Shown here: positions 9,575-21,005 of the stretch, in pieces | Numbering within the stretch: position 1 is the stretch's first letter | Layout of the letters: every line of letters begins with the position of its first letter | Assembly: GCF_041821045.1 (NCBI RefSeq) | Contig: NZ_JBGUAW010000001.1 | Coordinates: 186,001-250,000 of the forward strand | DNA length: 64,000 nt | Origin: Thiohalorhabdus sp. Cl-TMA | Lineage (GTDB): Bacteria > Pseudomonadota > Gammaproteobacteria > Thiohalorhabdales > Thiohalorhabdaceae | Direction of reading: 5' to 3' | Position numbers and translations under genes: made by a program | The notes under the pieces: model-generated | What the model saw: the letters and a program-made list of their open reading frames with translations, nothing else | What the model was told of the DNA's origin: nothing | The model's database searches: none

Positions 9575-10669
9575 ATGGGATTTCAGTGCGGAATCGTCGG
9601 CTTGCCCAACGTAGGCAAGTCCACCCTGTTCAATGCCCTGACCCGCGCCGGAATCCAGGCCGAGAACTACCCGTTCTGCACCATCGAGCCCAATGTCGGG
9701 GTGGTTCCCGTGCCCGATCGGCGGCTGGATGACTTGGCGCGGCTGGTCCAGCCCGAGGCCGTGACTCCCACCGCCATCCGCTTCGTGGACATCGCGGGGC
9801 TGGTGGCCGGGGCCGCCGAGGGCGAGGGCCTGGGCAACCAGTTTCTCGCCCACATCCGGGAAGTGGACGCCATCGCCCACGTGGTGCGCTGCTTCGAGGA
9901 CGAGAACGTGGCCCACGTCGCCGGCGGCGTGGACCCGGTCCGCGATATCGAGACCATCGAGAACGAGCTGGTCCTGGCCGACCTGGAATCCGTGGAGAAG
10001 GCCCACGCCAAGGCCGCCAAAAACGCCAAGAGCGGCGACAAGGAGGCCATTGCCGAGCGCGATCTCCTCGCCCGGCTGCAGACCCACTTGTCCGAGGGCG
10101 GCCAGGCCCGCACCCTGGATCTGGGCGCCGAGGACTGGGAAGCCCTCAAGGGCTTCCACCTCCTTACCCTCAAGCCCATCATGTACGTGGCCAACGTGGA
10201 TGAGGGAGAAACCGGCGAGAACAACGCCGCGGTCCAGGCGGTCCGGGATTACGCCGCGCGCTCGGGCAGCGGGGTGGTGGTGGTGAGCGCGGCCACGGAA
10301 GCCGAGCTGATGGAGCTCGAGGACGCGGACCGGGATGAATTCCTCGCCGAGCTCGGCATGGAGGAGCCTGGTCTGAACCGGGTCATCCGTGCCGGTTACC
10401 AGCTCCTCGGCCTGATTACCTTCTTCACGGCCGGCCCCAAGGAGGTGCGTGCCTGGACCGTGCCCGAGGGCTCCGCCGCCCCCCGTGCGGCCCGCGAGAT
10501 CCACAGCGATATGGAGCGCGGCTTCATCCGCGCCGAGGTGATCAGCTTCCCGGATTACGCGGAATACGGCGGCGAGCAGGCCGCCAAGGAGGCGGGCCGC
10601 ATGCGCTCGGAGGGCAAGGATTACACCGTCGTCGACGGCGACGTGATCCTGTTCCGCTTCAACGTTTGA
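9575..10669 (+). CDS. ychF: Redox-regulated ATPase YchF (Obg/Ola1 family)
   Basis: OBG-family P-loop protein that prefers ATP and binds ribosomes. The G1 loop GLPNVGKST lies at about residues 8-16. The G4 position reads NVDE (near residue 203) instead of NKxD, consistent with the family's ATP preference. A C-terminal TGS domain contains [11 protein letters not shown]. 364 residues, normal length. Pairing with pth is nearly universal in gammaproteobacteria. Confidence 0.97.
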   Translation: MGFQCGIVGLPNVGKSTLFNALTRAGIQAENYPFCTIEPNVGVVPVPDRRLDDLARLVQPEAVTPTAIRFVDIAGLVAGAAEGEGLGNQFLAHIREVDAIAHVVRCFEDENVAHVAGGVDPVRDIETIENELVLADLESVEKAHAKAAKNAKSGDKEAIAERDLLARLQTHLSEGGQARTLDLGAEDWEALKGFHLLTLKPIMYVANVDEGETGENNAAVQAVRDYAARSGSGVVVVSAATEAELMELEDADRDEFLAELGMEEPGLNRVIRAGYQLLGLITFFTAGPKEVRAWTVPEGSAAPRAAREIHSDMERGFIRAEVISFPDYAEYGGEQAAKEAGRMRSEGKDYTVVDGDVILFRFNV

Positions 10670-10717
10670 CGGAACGGTTGACAGCCCGGAGCCGATTTTT
10701 AAAATAAGTAGCCTTCT

Positions 10718-10793
10718 GGCGGATTAGCTCAGTGGTTAGAGCAACGGAATCATAATCCGTGTGTCCGGGGTTCAAATCCCTGATCCGCCACCA
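10718..10793 (+). tRNA. tRNA-Met (CAU), elongator type
   Basis: A 76-nt cloverleaf: acceptor GGCGGAT / ATCCGCC, D-arm AGCTCAGTGGTTAGAGC, anticodon CAT within ATCATAA, T-arm GGGGTTCAAATCCC, encoded CCA. CAU could also be the lysidine-modified Ile2 isoacceptor. The anticodon stem and the GTGTC variable loop look like elongator Met, as does the position after ychF. Confidence 0.9.
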
Positions 10794-10800
10794 TTCATCG

Positions 10801-10829
10801 AAGCCGCCCCCACGGGGGCGGCTTTTTTT
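10801..10829 (+). terminator. Rho-independent terminator after tRNA-Met
   Basis: An 8-bp GC stem (GCCGCCCC / GGGGCGGC), extended by AA/TT, followed directly by seven T residues. It ends the ychF-tRNA transcript before the sensor kinase gene. Confidence 0.9.
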
Positions 10830-10915
10830 GTCCGGGTTCTCCCTGGCGCGACATGGTGTAAACCGGTGGGTACAGGTACCATTCCCCGTACCTCCGGAGC
10901 TAAGGATGCCCGTGC

Positions 10916-13477
10916 ATGTACCGGATTGTCCGGATCTCTTCCCGCCTTGACGCCCTGCTCGGCCCCCTCCTGAGCCGGTACCGGGGACGGCCGGATTCCG
11001 AGCACGAGCAGGCCGTGGTGCGGCTGGGCGTGGCCAGCGTCGTCACCGCCTACCTTTCCGTCTACGGAAGCCTCTATTACGGCGATGTAATGGTCCTGGC
11101 CGGGGCCTTGCAGATCCTGGGCGCGTTTCTTCTCTTCTCCCTGGCGCTTCTGCTCTGGATCGGCCTGCGGCCGAGGATTTCCCATGTGCGCCGGGTACTC
11201 GGGAACGTCGCCGATCACGGCACCCCCTCGGTGCTCATGGCCATCTACGGCGAGACGCTGACTCCCCTGTACATCGTGTATATCTGGGTGGTAGTGGGGA
11301 ACGGGCTGCGCTTCGGCCAGGGCTACCTGTACTTATCCATGACGCTGGCGCTCACGGGATTCCTGGGGGTGATCCTCACCAATCCCTTCTGGCGGGACAA
11401 CACCACGCTGGCGTGGGGGCTCTGGGTGGGCCTCGTGGTCCTGCCCCTCTATTTCTCGGTTCTGCTCGGAAAACTAATCCGGGCACGGGCGGAGGCGGAG
11501 GCCGCGAACCGGGCGAAGAGCCAGTTCCTGGCGAACATGAGCCACGAGATCCGGACGCCCATGAACGGCGTCATCGGGATGATCGATCTGCTCGAGGATA
11601 CCTCCCTAACCCCCATGCAGCGCCATTTCACGGAGACGATCCACCGTTCCGCCCGCGCGCTGCTCGAGCTGCTGGAAAACGTCCTGGACCTCTCCAAGAT
11701 CGAGGCGGGCAAGCTGACGCTGCAGACCGCCGACTTCGACCTGTACGCCACCATGAAGGGCACGGTGGATATGCTGGCCCACCAGGCCGAGCAGAAGGGC
11801 CTCCGGCTGGACCTGCACATCGACCCCCATACGCCCTACCGGGTGCGGGGCGACGAGGTCCGTCTGCGACAGATCCTCATCAATCTCCTCAACAACGCCA
11901 TCAAGTTCACCGAGCAGGGCCACGTGGAGGTGCGCGTCGCGCCCTATCCCGGCCCGGATAGCCGTCGGTGGCTGCACTTCGAAGTGGTGGATACCGGGAT
12001 CGGTATCGCGGAGGAGGTGCAGGAGCACATCTTCGATGTGTTCACCCAGGCCGACGGCTCCATAACCCGGCGCTACGGTGGCACGGGGCTCGGTACGGCC
12101 ATCTCCAAGCAGCTCGTGGACCTGTTAGGCGGCCGCATCGAGGTGGAAAGCATCCCCGGCCACGGCACCCTGTTCGGGGTCACGCTGCCGTGGGAGGAGC
12201 CCGAGGAAGGCACCGCCGGTGGCGCGCTGGGAAGCGGCGGGAAGGTGCTTCTGCTCACCCGGGACCGGGTGCTCAGCGCCACCCTGACCGACTGGATCCG
12301 GGTCTGGGGGCTGGAGGGAGAGGTGGTGGTCGGTACCGATGCCGTGCTCGCCCGGCTCGGGGAGCAGACGCACGGGCTGCGGGGCATTATCGCCGACGAA
12401 GGCGAGCTGCTCGACCCCGCCGGGTTCCTCTCCTGCTTCGCTTCCCCGGGAGCGCAGGCCCGGCCCGGGCTGATTCTCCTCCGGCGCGATCCGGAGAGCC
12501 ACCGGCTACGGGGCTTCGAGGCCTATTTCGATTCCATCCTCGACCTGCCGCCGGAAAAGCCGCTGCTGTTCAACGCCCTCTATGCCCTGCAATCGGAGCT
12601 GCCCCAGGACGAGGGGGTGGTGGACCTCGCCAAGCGGCGAATGGAGCGCGGCGGCCGGGGTCGCCAGGGCTACATACTGGTGGCGGAGGACAATCCCACC
12701 AACCGGGACGTGCTCGGGATGATCCTGGAAAAGGGCGGTTTCCGCACGCGCATGGCCGCGGACGGCGAGGAAGCGCTCCAGGCCCTGGAGGAGGAGGCCT
12801 TCGACCTGGCCATCCTGGATATGCACATGCCGGAGCGCAGCGGTACGGAGGTGGTCAAGCTGTACCGCTTCATGGAGATTTCCGACAATCCCCTACCTTT
12901 CGTGCTGCTCACGGCCAATGTCACCAGCGACGCGGTGCGGGAGGCGGAGGAAGCGGGCGTTGCCGCCTACCTGACCAAGCCCGTGGAGGCCCAGCGGTTA
13001 TTGGAGACGCTTGAGCGGGTGATGATGCCGGATGCGGATACCGGCATGGGTGCCACCGGGGCGGAGACCGGTGCCGGCACGCCACAGGGGGGGCTGGACC
13101 CCCGGCATACGGAGGACGGCAGCCTGGTTTCCGAGCGGACCTTGAAAGAGCTGTCGCGCATGAGCCAGGATCCGGCCTTTCTGTCCAAGCTGATCCAGGA
13201 CTTCCTGCGGGATTCGGAGAATCGGTTGGCGCAAATGGAAGCGGCCTCGAAGGAGTGCCGCCTGGAGGATCTCCAGGGGCTGGCCCACGCCATGAAGGGG
13301 AGCGCCGCCAACCTGGGCGTGGAGGCGGTGGCGAATGTCTGCGAGCGGCTGCAGAACGCGACCGCCACCGATCTCGCCGTCGGTACCATCCGCTACGAGC
13401 TCGACGGCCTCCACGATCTGCTCAAGCGGGCCCGGCCGGCCCTGTTGGTGCACGCCAGCGGTCAGCTGCACCGCTAA
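10916..13477 (+). CDS. rpfC: RpfC-like hybrid sensor histidine kinase (5TM-HisKA-HATPase-REC-HPt)
   Basis: 853 residues. An N-terminal membrane domain with about five hydrophobic segments (roughly residues 35-185) precedes HisKA, with phospho-acceptor His in [14 protein letters not shown] near residue 210. The HATPase_c domain shows N, G1 and G2 boxes ([17 protein letters not shown]). Then come a degenerate receiver-like stretch, a true receiver with the phospho-acceptor Asp in LAILDMHMP near residue 634, and an HPt domain with [11 protein letters not shown] near residue 790. This matches RpfC, the DSF sensor. The convergent neighbour 21 bp away encodes an RpfF-type DSF synthase, as in Xanthomonas. 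No rpfG response regulator is in the window. Confidence 0.82.
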   Translation: MYRIVRISSRLDALLGPLLSRYRGRPDSEHEQAVVRLGVASVVTAYLSVYGSLYYGDVMVLAGALQILGAFLLFSLALLLWIGLRPRISHVRRVLGNVADHGTPSVLMAIYGETLTPLYIVYIWVVVGNGLRFGQGYLYLSMTLALTGFLGVILTNPFWRDNTTLAWGLWVGLVVLPLYFSVLLGKLIRARAEAEAANRAKSQFLANMSHEIRTPMNGVIGMIDLLEDTSLTPMQRHFTETIHRSARALLELLENVLDLSKIEAGKLTLQTADFDLYATMKGTVDMLAHQAEQKGLRLDLHIDPHTPYRVRGDEVRLRQILINLLNNAIKFTEQGHVEVRVAPYPGPDSRRWLHFEVVDTGIGIAEEVQEHIFDVFTQADGSITRRYGGTGLGTAISKQLVDLLGGRIEVESIPGHGTLFGVTLPWEEPEEGTAGGALGSGGKVLLLTRDRVLSATLTDWIRVWGLEGEVVVGTDAVLARLGEQTHGLRGIIADEGELLDPAGFLSCFASPGAQARPGLILLRRDPESHRLRGFEAYFDSILDLPPEKPLLFNALYALQSELPQDEGVVDLAKRRMERGGRGRQGYILVAEDNPTNRDVLGMILEKGGFRTRMAADGEEALQALEEEAFDLAILDMHMPERSGTEVVKLYRFMEISDNPLPFVLLTANVTSDAVREAEEAGVAAYLTKPVEAQRLLETLERVMMPDADTGMGATGAETGAGTPQGGLDPRHTEDGSLVSERTLKELSRMSQDPAFLSKLIQDFLRDSENRLAQMEAASKECRLEDLQGLAHAMKGSAANLGVEAVANVCERLQNATATDLAVGTIRYELDGLHDLLKRARPALLVHASGQLHR

Positions 13478-13498
13478 CCGCCGGCGTGCGCCCGGCGC

Positions 13499-14383
13499 TC
13501 AGCGGGCCTGGTTGGCGTCCACACTGATACGGCGGTCCTGCGCCCGGACCAGGCGCTCCATGGTGCGGAGCTCCCGCTCGCTCAGCCGCAGGGCGGAGTC
13601 CACCCAGAGCTCGGTGATGTCCCGCAGCTCCTCGAAGGGGACGCGGTTGTGGGCGGAATGGATGCGCCGCAGCAGCCCGTGCACCGAATTGTGCTTTTCG
13701 GCCTCCCGGATGTATTCCGCCAGGGTTTCACGGCCCTCCCCGGGCTCGGCTAGCACATCCACCGCCCCCATCTCGTAGAGCTCCTCGGCCTCGTAGAGCC
13801 GACCGGAGAGGATCATGCGCTCGGCCAGCGAGGGGGCGATCCGCCGCGACAGGTAGCTGTAGGCGCCCATTCCCGGGAACAGATTGAACAGAACCTCCGG
13901 GAAGCCCATTTGGGTGCCGCGCTCCGCGATCAGCACGTTGCAGGAGAGCGCCGCCTCGAACCCGCCGCCTTGCGCCCGGCCCTCGATCAGCGCCAGGCTG
14001 GTCACCGGCAGGTCCAGGCCCACCGAGAACTGATGCCCGGCGCGCACGCAGGCCAGTGCGTAGTCGAGCAGACCCTGGCGATCACCGGCCCGAATCAGCT
14101 CGACGAAGCGGTTGAGGTCGCCGCCGAAGTTGTAGATGCCCTCCAGGTTGGAGGCGAGCACCGTATAGCGGATGTCGGGCGTGCGCCCTTGCGCCTGCTG
14201 CTGGCGGATGCGGTCCGCCACTTCCTGCTGGAAGGCCTCGATGTCGGCGAGCAGTGCCGGGGTGAAGGAGGGCCGCGGCTGCGGTGCCATATTCAAGATG
14301 GCCGCCCCAAGATCGTGATCGAGCTGGACCTCGGAGTGCTGGTAGACGTGGCTGGCTTCGGGGAAGCGGACGAGATTGCTCAT
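13499..14383 (-). CDS. rpfF: RpfF-type diffusible signal factor (DSF) synthase, crotonase superfamily
   Basis: RpfF acts on acyl-ACP as dehydratase and thioesterase to make cis-2-unsaturated fatty-acid signals. The protein (294 residues) carries GGGFEAALSC and MGFPEVLFNLFPGMGA, which hold the two catalytic glutamates of RpfF. These segments are much closer to RpfF than to generic enoyl-CoA hydratases. The start MSNLVRFPEAS is chosen because GAGGAGGAAAG lies just upstream of it. It is convergent with the RpfC-like kinase gene, repeating the Xanthomonas rpfF/rpfC arrangement. RpfC normally represses RpfF by direct binding when signal is absent. Confidence 0.88.
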   Translation of the reverse strand: MSNLVRFPEASHVYQHSEVQLDHDLGAAILNMAPQPRPSFTPALLADIEAFQQEVADRIRQQQAQGRTPDIRYTVLASNLEGIYNFGGDLNRFVELIRAGDRQGLLDYALACVRAGHQFSVGLDLPVTSLALIEGRAQGGGFEAALSCNVLIAERGTQMGFPEVLFNLFPGMGAYSYLSRRIAPSLAERMILSGRLYEAEELYEMGAVDVLAEPGEGRETLAEYIREAEKHNSVHGLLRRIHSAHNRVPFEELRDITELWVDSALRLSERELRTMERLVRAQDRRISVDANQAR

Positions 14384-14856
14384 GACTCTTTCCTCCTCAG
14401 GAGATTTGCCGGATGGGCTGGGAAAGCGATCCGGTGCGAGGAATAGCCGGGCTGAGCAGGGAAAGGGGGGCATACCGCACGGGCCAGGCGGGTGACCGCG
14501 GCCGAAAACGGGGATCGGGGAGTGAGGCTGAGGCCCCGTGCATAGCGCCAGGGTAGGCGTAGGGGACGGGCTGCAACGGACGCGAACCGACCCGCAGGCC
14601 GTGCCCGAAGAATGACAAGCTGAAAGCCACGGAGCCCCCCCTTTTTGGCTCAGTGCCGACGTACCGGCTGACCAACGGCCAGGATTCCCGCCGCCGGATT
14701 ACCACTGGTTCCAGCCTAACCCATTGAACAGCAGAGGGAAGAGGATGCAGGGTTTCCACAAGCGCCGGTCCCCGGGAACGGATCCTTGGCCCCGGACCTT
14801 TCCAGGCCCTATAATGCCGGTTTGATGACAAATCCACCTGTGCTCGAAGCCAGCCT
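14384..14856. other. rpfF-miaB divergent intergenic region with a foldable segment
   Basis: No gene is evident in 473 bp. The rpfF ribosome-binding site is at 14388-14400 (minus strand). On the plus strand, 14597-14680 can fold: an outer GGCCGT/ACGGCC stem encloses a GAGCC/GGCTC hairpin with a C- and T-rich loop and a GCCG/CGGC hairpin. It contains GAAAGCCACGGAGCC, which superficially resembles part of the c-di-GMP-I (GEMM) core. The full consensus is not present, so no riboswitch is called. Confidence 0.35.
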
Positions 14857-16206
<1,350 letters not shown>

Positions 16207-16367
16207 ACCGGCGGAGCTCGGAACCATTGGCTTGCCTAGAGCGTGCATTCGACGCGTGACCGAATCCCTTACCTGCGTATTCTTGCCGAACCCCATTGCC
16301 GGAGCGCGTTCCCGGCGTCATGATGACTTCGTATCCGCCTCGATCGTGGGGCGGTGAGGTAGCGACC

Positions 16368-16868
16368 GTGAGTGATTCCGTATCCGCCTCCGAGGGCCAA
16401 GCGCACGCCCATCCGGTGGTGGTGCAATGTCCCGAAAACGCCATGGACATCCCGGATCCCGAGTGGATCCAGGAGTGCGTGCATGCCGCGCTGGCCGGTG
16501 CTCCCGAAGAGGTTCCGGCCGGTGAGGTGGTGGTCCGCGCCGAGGATGAGGCGGGGGTCGCCGAGCTGAACAGCGGCTTCCGGGGCAAGGAGGGACCCAC
16601 CAATGTCCTCTCCTTTCCCGCCGATTTGCCTCCGGGACCCTGGGAGCCCATGTTGGGGGACATCGTGATCTGTCCGGAGGTGGTTGCCCGGGAGGCGGCC
16701 GACCAGGGGAAGGAGTCCGCGTCCCACTGGGCCCACATGGTGGTGCACGGCACCTTGCATCTGCTCGGCTACGACCATATCGCGCCCGACGAGGCGGAGG
16801 TCATGGAAGACCTGGAGCGCAAAGTGATGGCCCAATTGGGATTCCGGGACCCTTATGCGGAGGAGTAA
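16368..16868 (+). CDS. ybeY: Endoribonuclease/rRNA maturation factor YbeY
   Basis: Metal-dependent RNase involved in 16S rRNA 3'-end maturation and ribosome quality control. The zinc-binding signature HGTLHLLGYDH is complete, and NVLSFPAD and LGDIVICPEVV are conserved. The GTG at 16368 (after GAGGT) gives 166 residues, typical for YbeY. In-frame ATGs at 16296, 16320 and 16323 would add an unconserved leader. It overlaps ybeX by 14 bp. Confidence 0.93.
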   Translation: MSDSVSASEGQAHAHPVVVQCPENAMDIPDPEWIQECVHAALAGAPEEVPAGEVVVRAEDEAGVAELNSGFRGKEGPTNVLSFPADLPPGPWEPMLGDIVICPEVVAREAADQGKESASHWAHMVVHGTLHLLGYDHIAPDEAEVMEDLERKVMAQLGFRDPYAEE

Positions 16869-17733
16869 GGCGGTGGCGGAAGAAGGGCCGAGACGACGAG
16901 GTTGGATCGAGCGATTGGCGCGGGGGCTCGGGGCAGCCCCCGAATCCCGCGAGGATCTCCTGGAGGTCCTGCGGGAGGCGGAATACCAGAGCCTGCTGGA
17001 CCCCGAAGACCTGAACATGATCGAGGGGATCTTCAAGATCTCCGGGACCCGCGTGCGGGACGTCATGGTGCCGCGCGGCCAGATGGAGGTGGTCCGCACG
17101 GACGAGGCGCCGGAGGAGTTCATCCCCCGCATCGTCGAGGTGGGCTACAGCCGCCTGCCCGTAGTGGGCGAGGACCGCGACGATGTCCGGGGCATACTCT
17201 ACGCCAAGGACCTGCTCCGCTACTGGGCCGCCGAGCAGCGCGCGCAGTTCGACCTCCTCTCGGTGATCCGGGCCCCGGTGTTCGTCCCCGAGAGCAAGCA
17301 CCTGGACAGCCTCCTTCACGAGTTCCGCGCGAGCCGCAACCACATGGCTATCGTGGTCAACGAGTTCGGCGGCACGGCGGGGCTGGTCACCATCGAGGAT
17401 GTCCTGGAGGAGATCGTCGGCGAGATCGAGGACGAATTCGATATCGAGGCGGTCATGGTGGAGCAGCGCGGCCGGGGCCGCTTCCAGGTGGATGCCCAGA
17501 TCCCCCTGGAGACCTTCGCCGCCCGCTTCGGCGCGCATCTCGAGGCCGAAGGGGTGGACACCCTGGGCGGCTGGATGGTTCGGGAGATGGGCCATCTTCC
17601 CGAGGTGGGGGAGTCCGTGCGGATCGACGGCCTGCTCCTGGAGGTGATCCGCGCCGACCGGCGCCGCATACGCAGCATCCGGGTGGTGGAGCTGAGTGAG
17701 GCGGAAGCGGGGACCCAAAACGGTGCCGGCTGA
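16855..17733 (+). CDS. ybeX: HlyC/CorC family CBS-domain protein YbeX
   Basis: Two CBS domains (VRDVMVPRGQMEVV and VPESKHLDSLLHEF regions, about residues 65-190) are followed by a CorC_HlyC domain. No membrane segments are visible, which distinguishes it from the CNNM/YtfL types. 292 residues, the normal YbeX length. The family is linked genetically to Mg/Co efflux and to ribosome metabolism with YbeY; the overlap with ybeY fits the latter. lnt follows after 9 bp. Confidence 0.93.
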   Translation: MRRSKAVAEEGPRRRGWIERLARGLGAAPESREDLLEVLREAEYQSLLDPEDLNMIEGIFKISGTRVRDVMVPRGQMEVVRTDEAPEEFIPRIVEVGYSRLPVVGEDRDDVRGILYAKDLLRYWAAEQRAQFDLLSVIRAPVFVPESKHLDSLLHEFRASRNHMAIVVNEFGGTAGLVTIEDVLEEIVGEIEDEFDIEAVMVEQRGRGRFQVDAQIPLETFAARFGAHLEAEGVDTLGGWMVREMGHLPEVGESVRIDGLLLEVIRADRRRIRSIRVVELSEAEAGTQNGAG

Positions 17734-17742
17734 GCGGCGCTG

Positions 17743-19293
17743 ATGCAATCCCGGACCCTGACGGGCCGCAGCGAAGTGGCGGCCGGCCGCCTCGTCCGGG
17801 CCCTGGCCGGCGATGCGGCCTACCTGGGCGCCGGACTCCTTGCTCCCCTGGCCTTCGCGCCGTGGGGCTGGTACCCGCTCGCCTGGGTACTGCTGATTCC
17901 CCTCTTCTTGGCCACCGAGTACGCCTCCCCCGGGCAGCGCTTCCGGCGCGGTCTGGCCTTCGGCCTGGGCATGTTCGGGGCCGGCCTGCACTGGCTGTTG
18001 CCCACCATCCTCACCTTCGGCCACATGCCCCTGTCTCTGGCGCTGCCCACCTGGGCCCTTCTGGTGGCCTATTGCGCCCTGTACCCCGCGCTGTTCGTGA
18101 TGCTCGGCGGCATACTCGGCGGTGCGCGCCGTTGGCGCATGGCCCTGGGGTTGCCCCTCCTCTGGGTGGCCCTGGAGGGCATGCGCGGTCTGGCTTTCAC
18201 CGGCTTCCCCTGGCTGACCCTCGGCGTGACCCAGCTGGAGGGACCCCTGGCGGGCCTGCTCCCGGTTCTGGGCGGCCTGGGCACCGGTCTGGCGGCGGCT
18301 TTCATCAACGGGGCCCTGACGCTGGCCTACCTGGTCTACCGGCGGCGCCCGGGAGCCGGCCTCGCCTGGATCGGGGCATCCGGCATTGTGGTGGCCCTGG
18401 GTGCCGCGACGGGCGGGGTGTCGTGGACGAGCCCGTCCGGCGGTCCACTGCGGGCCGCCCTGGTCCAGGGAGCAGTGCCCCAGGAGAAGAAATGGGACAC
18501 CGACCACCGCGAGCCCATCCTCAATCGCTACCGGCGTCTCACCGTTTCCAATCTAGACGCCGACCTGGTGGTCTGGCCGGAAACGGCCGTGCCGCTGTTC
18601 GCGGATCAGGCGGGAAAATACCTGCGTGGATTGGACGTCGCTGCCCGCGCCCGCGGGACGAACCTGCTGCTGGGCATCCCGGAGCGGCAATGGCGCGGTG
18701 GTCGCAAGCGCTACTTCAATTCCGCCATCACGCTGGGGCGCGGCGGCGGTAGCCGCTACCGCAAGCGACACCTCGTGCCGTTCGGCGAGTATATCCCGCT
18801 GCGGTCCCTGCTCTTCTTCGCCGAGAAATTCGTGCCGGGCAGCGGGACCTTCGTCCCCGGTAAGCGAGCCGAGCCGTTGGCGCTGGACGGCCACCGGGCC
18901 GGCCTGTCCATCTGTTACGAGGACGCCTTCGCCCGCGAGGTGGCCACCACCGTCCGGCTGGGCGCGGACGTGCTGGTCAACGTGACCAATGATGCCTGGT
19001 TCGGGAGCTCCATCGGCCCGGACCAGCACGCCCAGCTGGGGCGCGCGCGGGCCGTGGAGATGGGCCGGCCGTTGCTGCGAGTAGCCAATACGGGGATCAC
19101 CTACGCCGCCGACCACGAGGGCCGGATCCTCGACCGGATTCCCCGTGAGGACCCCGGTGTCCTGCGGGTCACGGTCCAGCCGCGCACCGGAGCCACCCCC
19201 TACCAGTGGCTGAGCGCGGGCTGGATCCTGGGGGCGGTGCTCGGCGGCCTCGCCCTGTACGTTCTGTTCGTCCGCCGCGGAGGCAGCCGCTAG
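17743..19293 (+). CDS. lnt: Apolipoprotein N-acyltransferase
   Basis: Inner-membrane enzyme that adds the third acyl chain to lipoproteins. About six N-terminal hydrophobic segments (APLAFAPWGWYPLAW onward) precede a nitrilase-like domain. The Glu-Lys-Cys triad is recognisable: WPETAVP near residue 278, RKRHLVPFGEY near 339, and LSICYEDAF near 391. A last hydrophobic helix closes the 516-residue protein. It ends the ybeY-ybeX-lnt operon. The mature lipoproteins feed the Lol pathway represented here by LolB. Confidence 0.97.
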   Translation: MQSRTLTGRSEVAAGRLVRALAGDAAYLGAGLLAPLAFAPWGWYPLAWVLLIPLFLATEYASPGQRFRRGLAFGLGMFGAGLHWLLPTILTFGHMPLSLALPTWALLVAYCALYPALFVMLGGILGGARRWRMALGLPLLWVALEGMRGLAFTGFPWLTLGVTQLEGPLAGLLPVLGGLGTGLAAAFINGALTLAYLVYRRRPGAGLAWIGASGIVVALGAATGGVSWTSPSGGPLRAALVQGAVPQEKKWDTDHREPILNRYRRLTVSNLDADLVVWPETAVPLFADQAGKYLRGLDVAARARGTNLLLGIPERQWRGGRKRYFNSAITLGRGGGSRYRKRHLVPFGEYIPLRSLLFFAEKFVPGSGTFVPGKRAEPLALDGHRAGLSICYEDAFAREVATTVRLGADVLVNVTNDAWFGSSIGPDQHAQLGRARAVEMGRPLLRVANTGITYAADHEGRILDRIPREDPGVLRVTVQPRTGATPYQWLSAGWILGAVLGGLALYVLFVRRGGSR

Positions 19294-19316
19294 GGCCGCT
19301 GAGGCCGCGCACACCC

Positions 19317-20777
19317 CTAATCCAGTCCCAGCTCCGACCAGAGCCCGTCCACCCGCTCCCGGGTGGCCTTGTCCATGCGTACCGGATGGCCCCATTCGCG
19401 CTGGGTCTCGCCCGGCCACTTGTTGGTGGCGTCGATGCCCATCTTGGAGCCCAGTCCGGATACCGGCGAGGCGAAATCCAGGTAATCGATGGGGCTGTTG
19501 TCCACAAGCGTGGTGTCCCGTACCGGGTCCACCCGGGTGGTCAGCGCCCAGATCACGTCCTTCCAGTCCCGCGTGTCGATATCGTCGTCCACCACCACCA
19601 CGAACTTGGTGTACATGAACTGCCGCAGGAAGGACCAAACGCCCATCATTACGCGCTTGGCGTGTCCCGGGTACTGCTTTTTCATGGACACCACCGCCAT
19701 GCGGTAGGAGCAGCCCTCCATGGGCAGGTAGAAGTCGGTGATCTCCGGGAACTGCTTCTGCAGCAGCGGGATGAACAGCTCGTTCATGGCCAGCCCGAGC
19801 ACTGCGGGCTCGTCCGGCGGCCTGCCGGTGTAGGTGGTGTGGTAAAGCGGGTCTCGGCGGTGGGTGATGCGCTCCACGGTGAGCACCGGAAAGCGCTCCT
19901 GCTCGTTGTAGTAGCCGGTGTGGTCACCGAAGGGTCCCTCCACCGCCATATCGTCCGGATAGATGTGGCCCTCCAGGACGATCTCGGTGTGCGCCGGCAC
20001 CTGCAGCGGCACGCCCAGGGCGTCGGCGATCTCAGTGCGCGCGTCGCGCAGCAGGCCGGCGAACTGATGCTCGGAGAGGGTATCCGGGATGGGGGTGACC
20101 GCGGCGAGGATGGTGGCGGGGTCGGGCCCGAGCGCCACCGCCACCGGGAATGGCGCGTCGCCGTGCACTTCCCGCCAGCGCTGGTAGTCCAGCGCCCCGC
20201 CGCGATGGGCCAGCCATCGCATGATTACCCGGTTGCGGTCGATGACCTGCTGGCGGTAGATGCCCATGTTCTGCCGGTCGCGGTCCGGACCGCGGGTCAG
20301 GGTGATGCCCCAGGTAATGAGTGGCCCGGCATCCTCCGGCCAGCAGGTCTGCACCGGCAGTCCGGACAGGTCCACGTCGTTCCCCTCCGCCACAACCTCC
20401 TGGCAGGGCGGGCTCTTGCGCTCCTTGGGCCGCATGTTCAGCGCTTTGCGCAGGATGGGCACCGTATCCCACAGCTCCCGGAAGCCGCCCGGTGGCTCGG
20501 GCTCCTTGAGGTAGGCCAGGAGCTGGCCCACCTCGCGCAGCTCGGCGGTGGAAGAGCGGCCCATTCCCATGGCCACTCGATCCGCCGTGCCGAACAGGTT
20601 GGTGAGGGCCGGCATGGCTCCGTTCTTGGGCTGCTCGAACAGCAAGGCCGGACCGCCCTGACGCAGGACCCGGTCGCTGATCTCGGTCATCTCCAGGTGG
20701 GGGTCCACCGGGTGCGCGATGCGCTTGAGCGCGCCCTGGTGCTCAAGGTCTTTGATGAAGGCGCGGAGGTCTTTCAT
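19317..20777 (-). CDS. ubiD: 4-hydroxy-3-polyprenylbenzoate decarboxylase UbiD
   Basis: Prenylated-FMN-dependent decarboxylase of ubiquinone synthesis. The N-terminus [15 protein letters not shown], the internal GDHTGYYN and the overall 486-residue length match UbiD. An in-frame ATG 15 codons upstream exists but the MKDLR start is the family norm. It shares a strand with ubiC and ubiA, giving three successive steps: chorismate to 4-hydroxybenzoate, prenylation, decarboxylation. A 228-bp gap with a palindromic repeat separates it from ubiA. Confidence 0.95.
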   Translation of the reverse strand: MKDLRAFIKDLEHQGALKRIAHPVDPHLEMTEISDRVLRQGGPALLFEQPKNGAMPALTNLFGTADRVAMGMGRSSTAELREVGQLLAYLKEPEPPGGFRELWDTVPILRKALNMRPKERKSPPCQEVVAEGNDVDLSGLPVQTCWPEDAGPLITWGITLTRGPDRDRQNMGIYRQQVIDRNRVIMRWLAHRGGALDYQRWREVHGDAPFPVAVALGPDPATILAAVTPIPDTLSEHQFAGLLRDARTEIADALGVPLQVPAHTEIVLEGHIYPDDMAVEGPFGDHTGYYNEQERFPVLTVERITHRRDPLYHTTYTGRPPDEPAVLGLAMNELFIPLLQKQFPEITDFYLPMEGCSYRMAVVSMKKQYPGHAKRVMMGVWSFLRQFMYTKFVVVVDDDIDTRDWKDVIWALTTRVDPVRDTTLVDNSPIDYLDFASPVSGLGSKMGIDATNKWPGETQREWGHPVRMDKATRERVDGLWSELGLD

Positions 20778-20810
20778 GGAAACTGGAGGCCTTTCAAGAA
20801 ATCCGGAAAC

Positions 20811-20972
20811 GGCGAACGCCAAAGCGCCCAGAACGCCAAGAGAAACATGCTTTTCATGGATGCGGCCTTACTTCACTCCATTACGCGCTTCCTGCACTAT
20901 CCCGCAGCGTCAGACTTCTTCTCCGGTTGGGCCTTCCTTGGCGATTCTGGGCTGCCTTGGGTTCTTGGCGTT
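20811..20972. repeat. Palindromic intergenic repeat, copy B
   Basis: The left arm (20811-20840, GGCGAACGCCAAAGCGCCCA then GAACGCCAAG) and the right arm (20937-20972) are imperfect inverted copies built from CGCCAAG units. About 100 bp lie between them. Same repeat vocabulary as 87-207. It occupies the ubiA-ubiD gap. Confidence 0.55.
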
Positions 20973-21005
20973 CCTGCCTATGGGCTCAATCCCGATTGGG
21001 AGGTC

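Noticed and set aside
10718-10793. tRNA-Ile2 (lysidine CAU)
   Set aside because: CAU is shared, but the anticodon stem, variable loop and the place after ychF fit elongator tRNA-Met better.
14597-14680. c-di-GMP-I riboswitch
   Set aside because: Only GAAAGCCACGG resembles the core. The GACGCAAAGCC segment and the tetraloop-receptor arrangement are not found.
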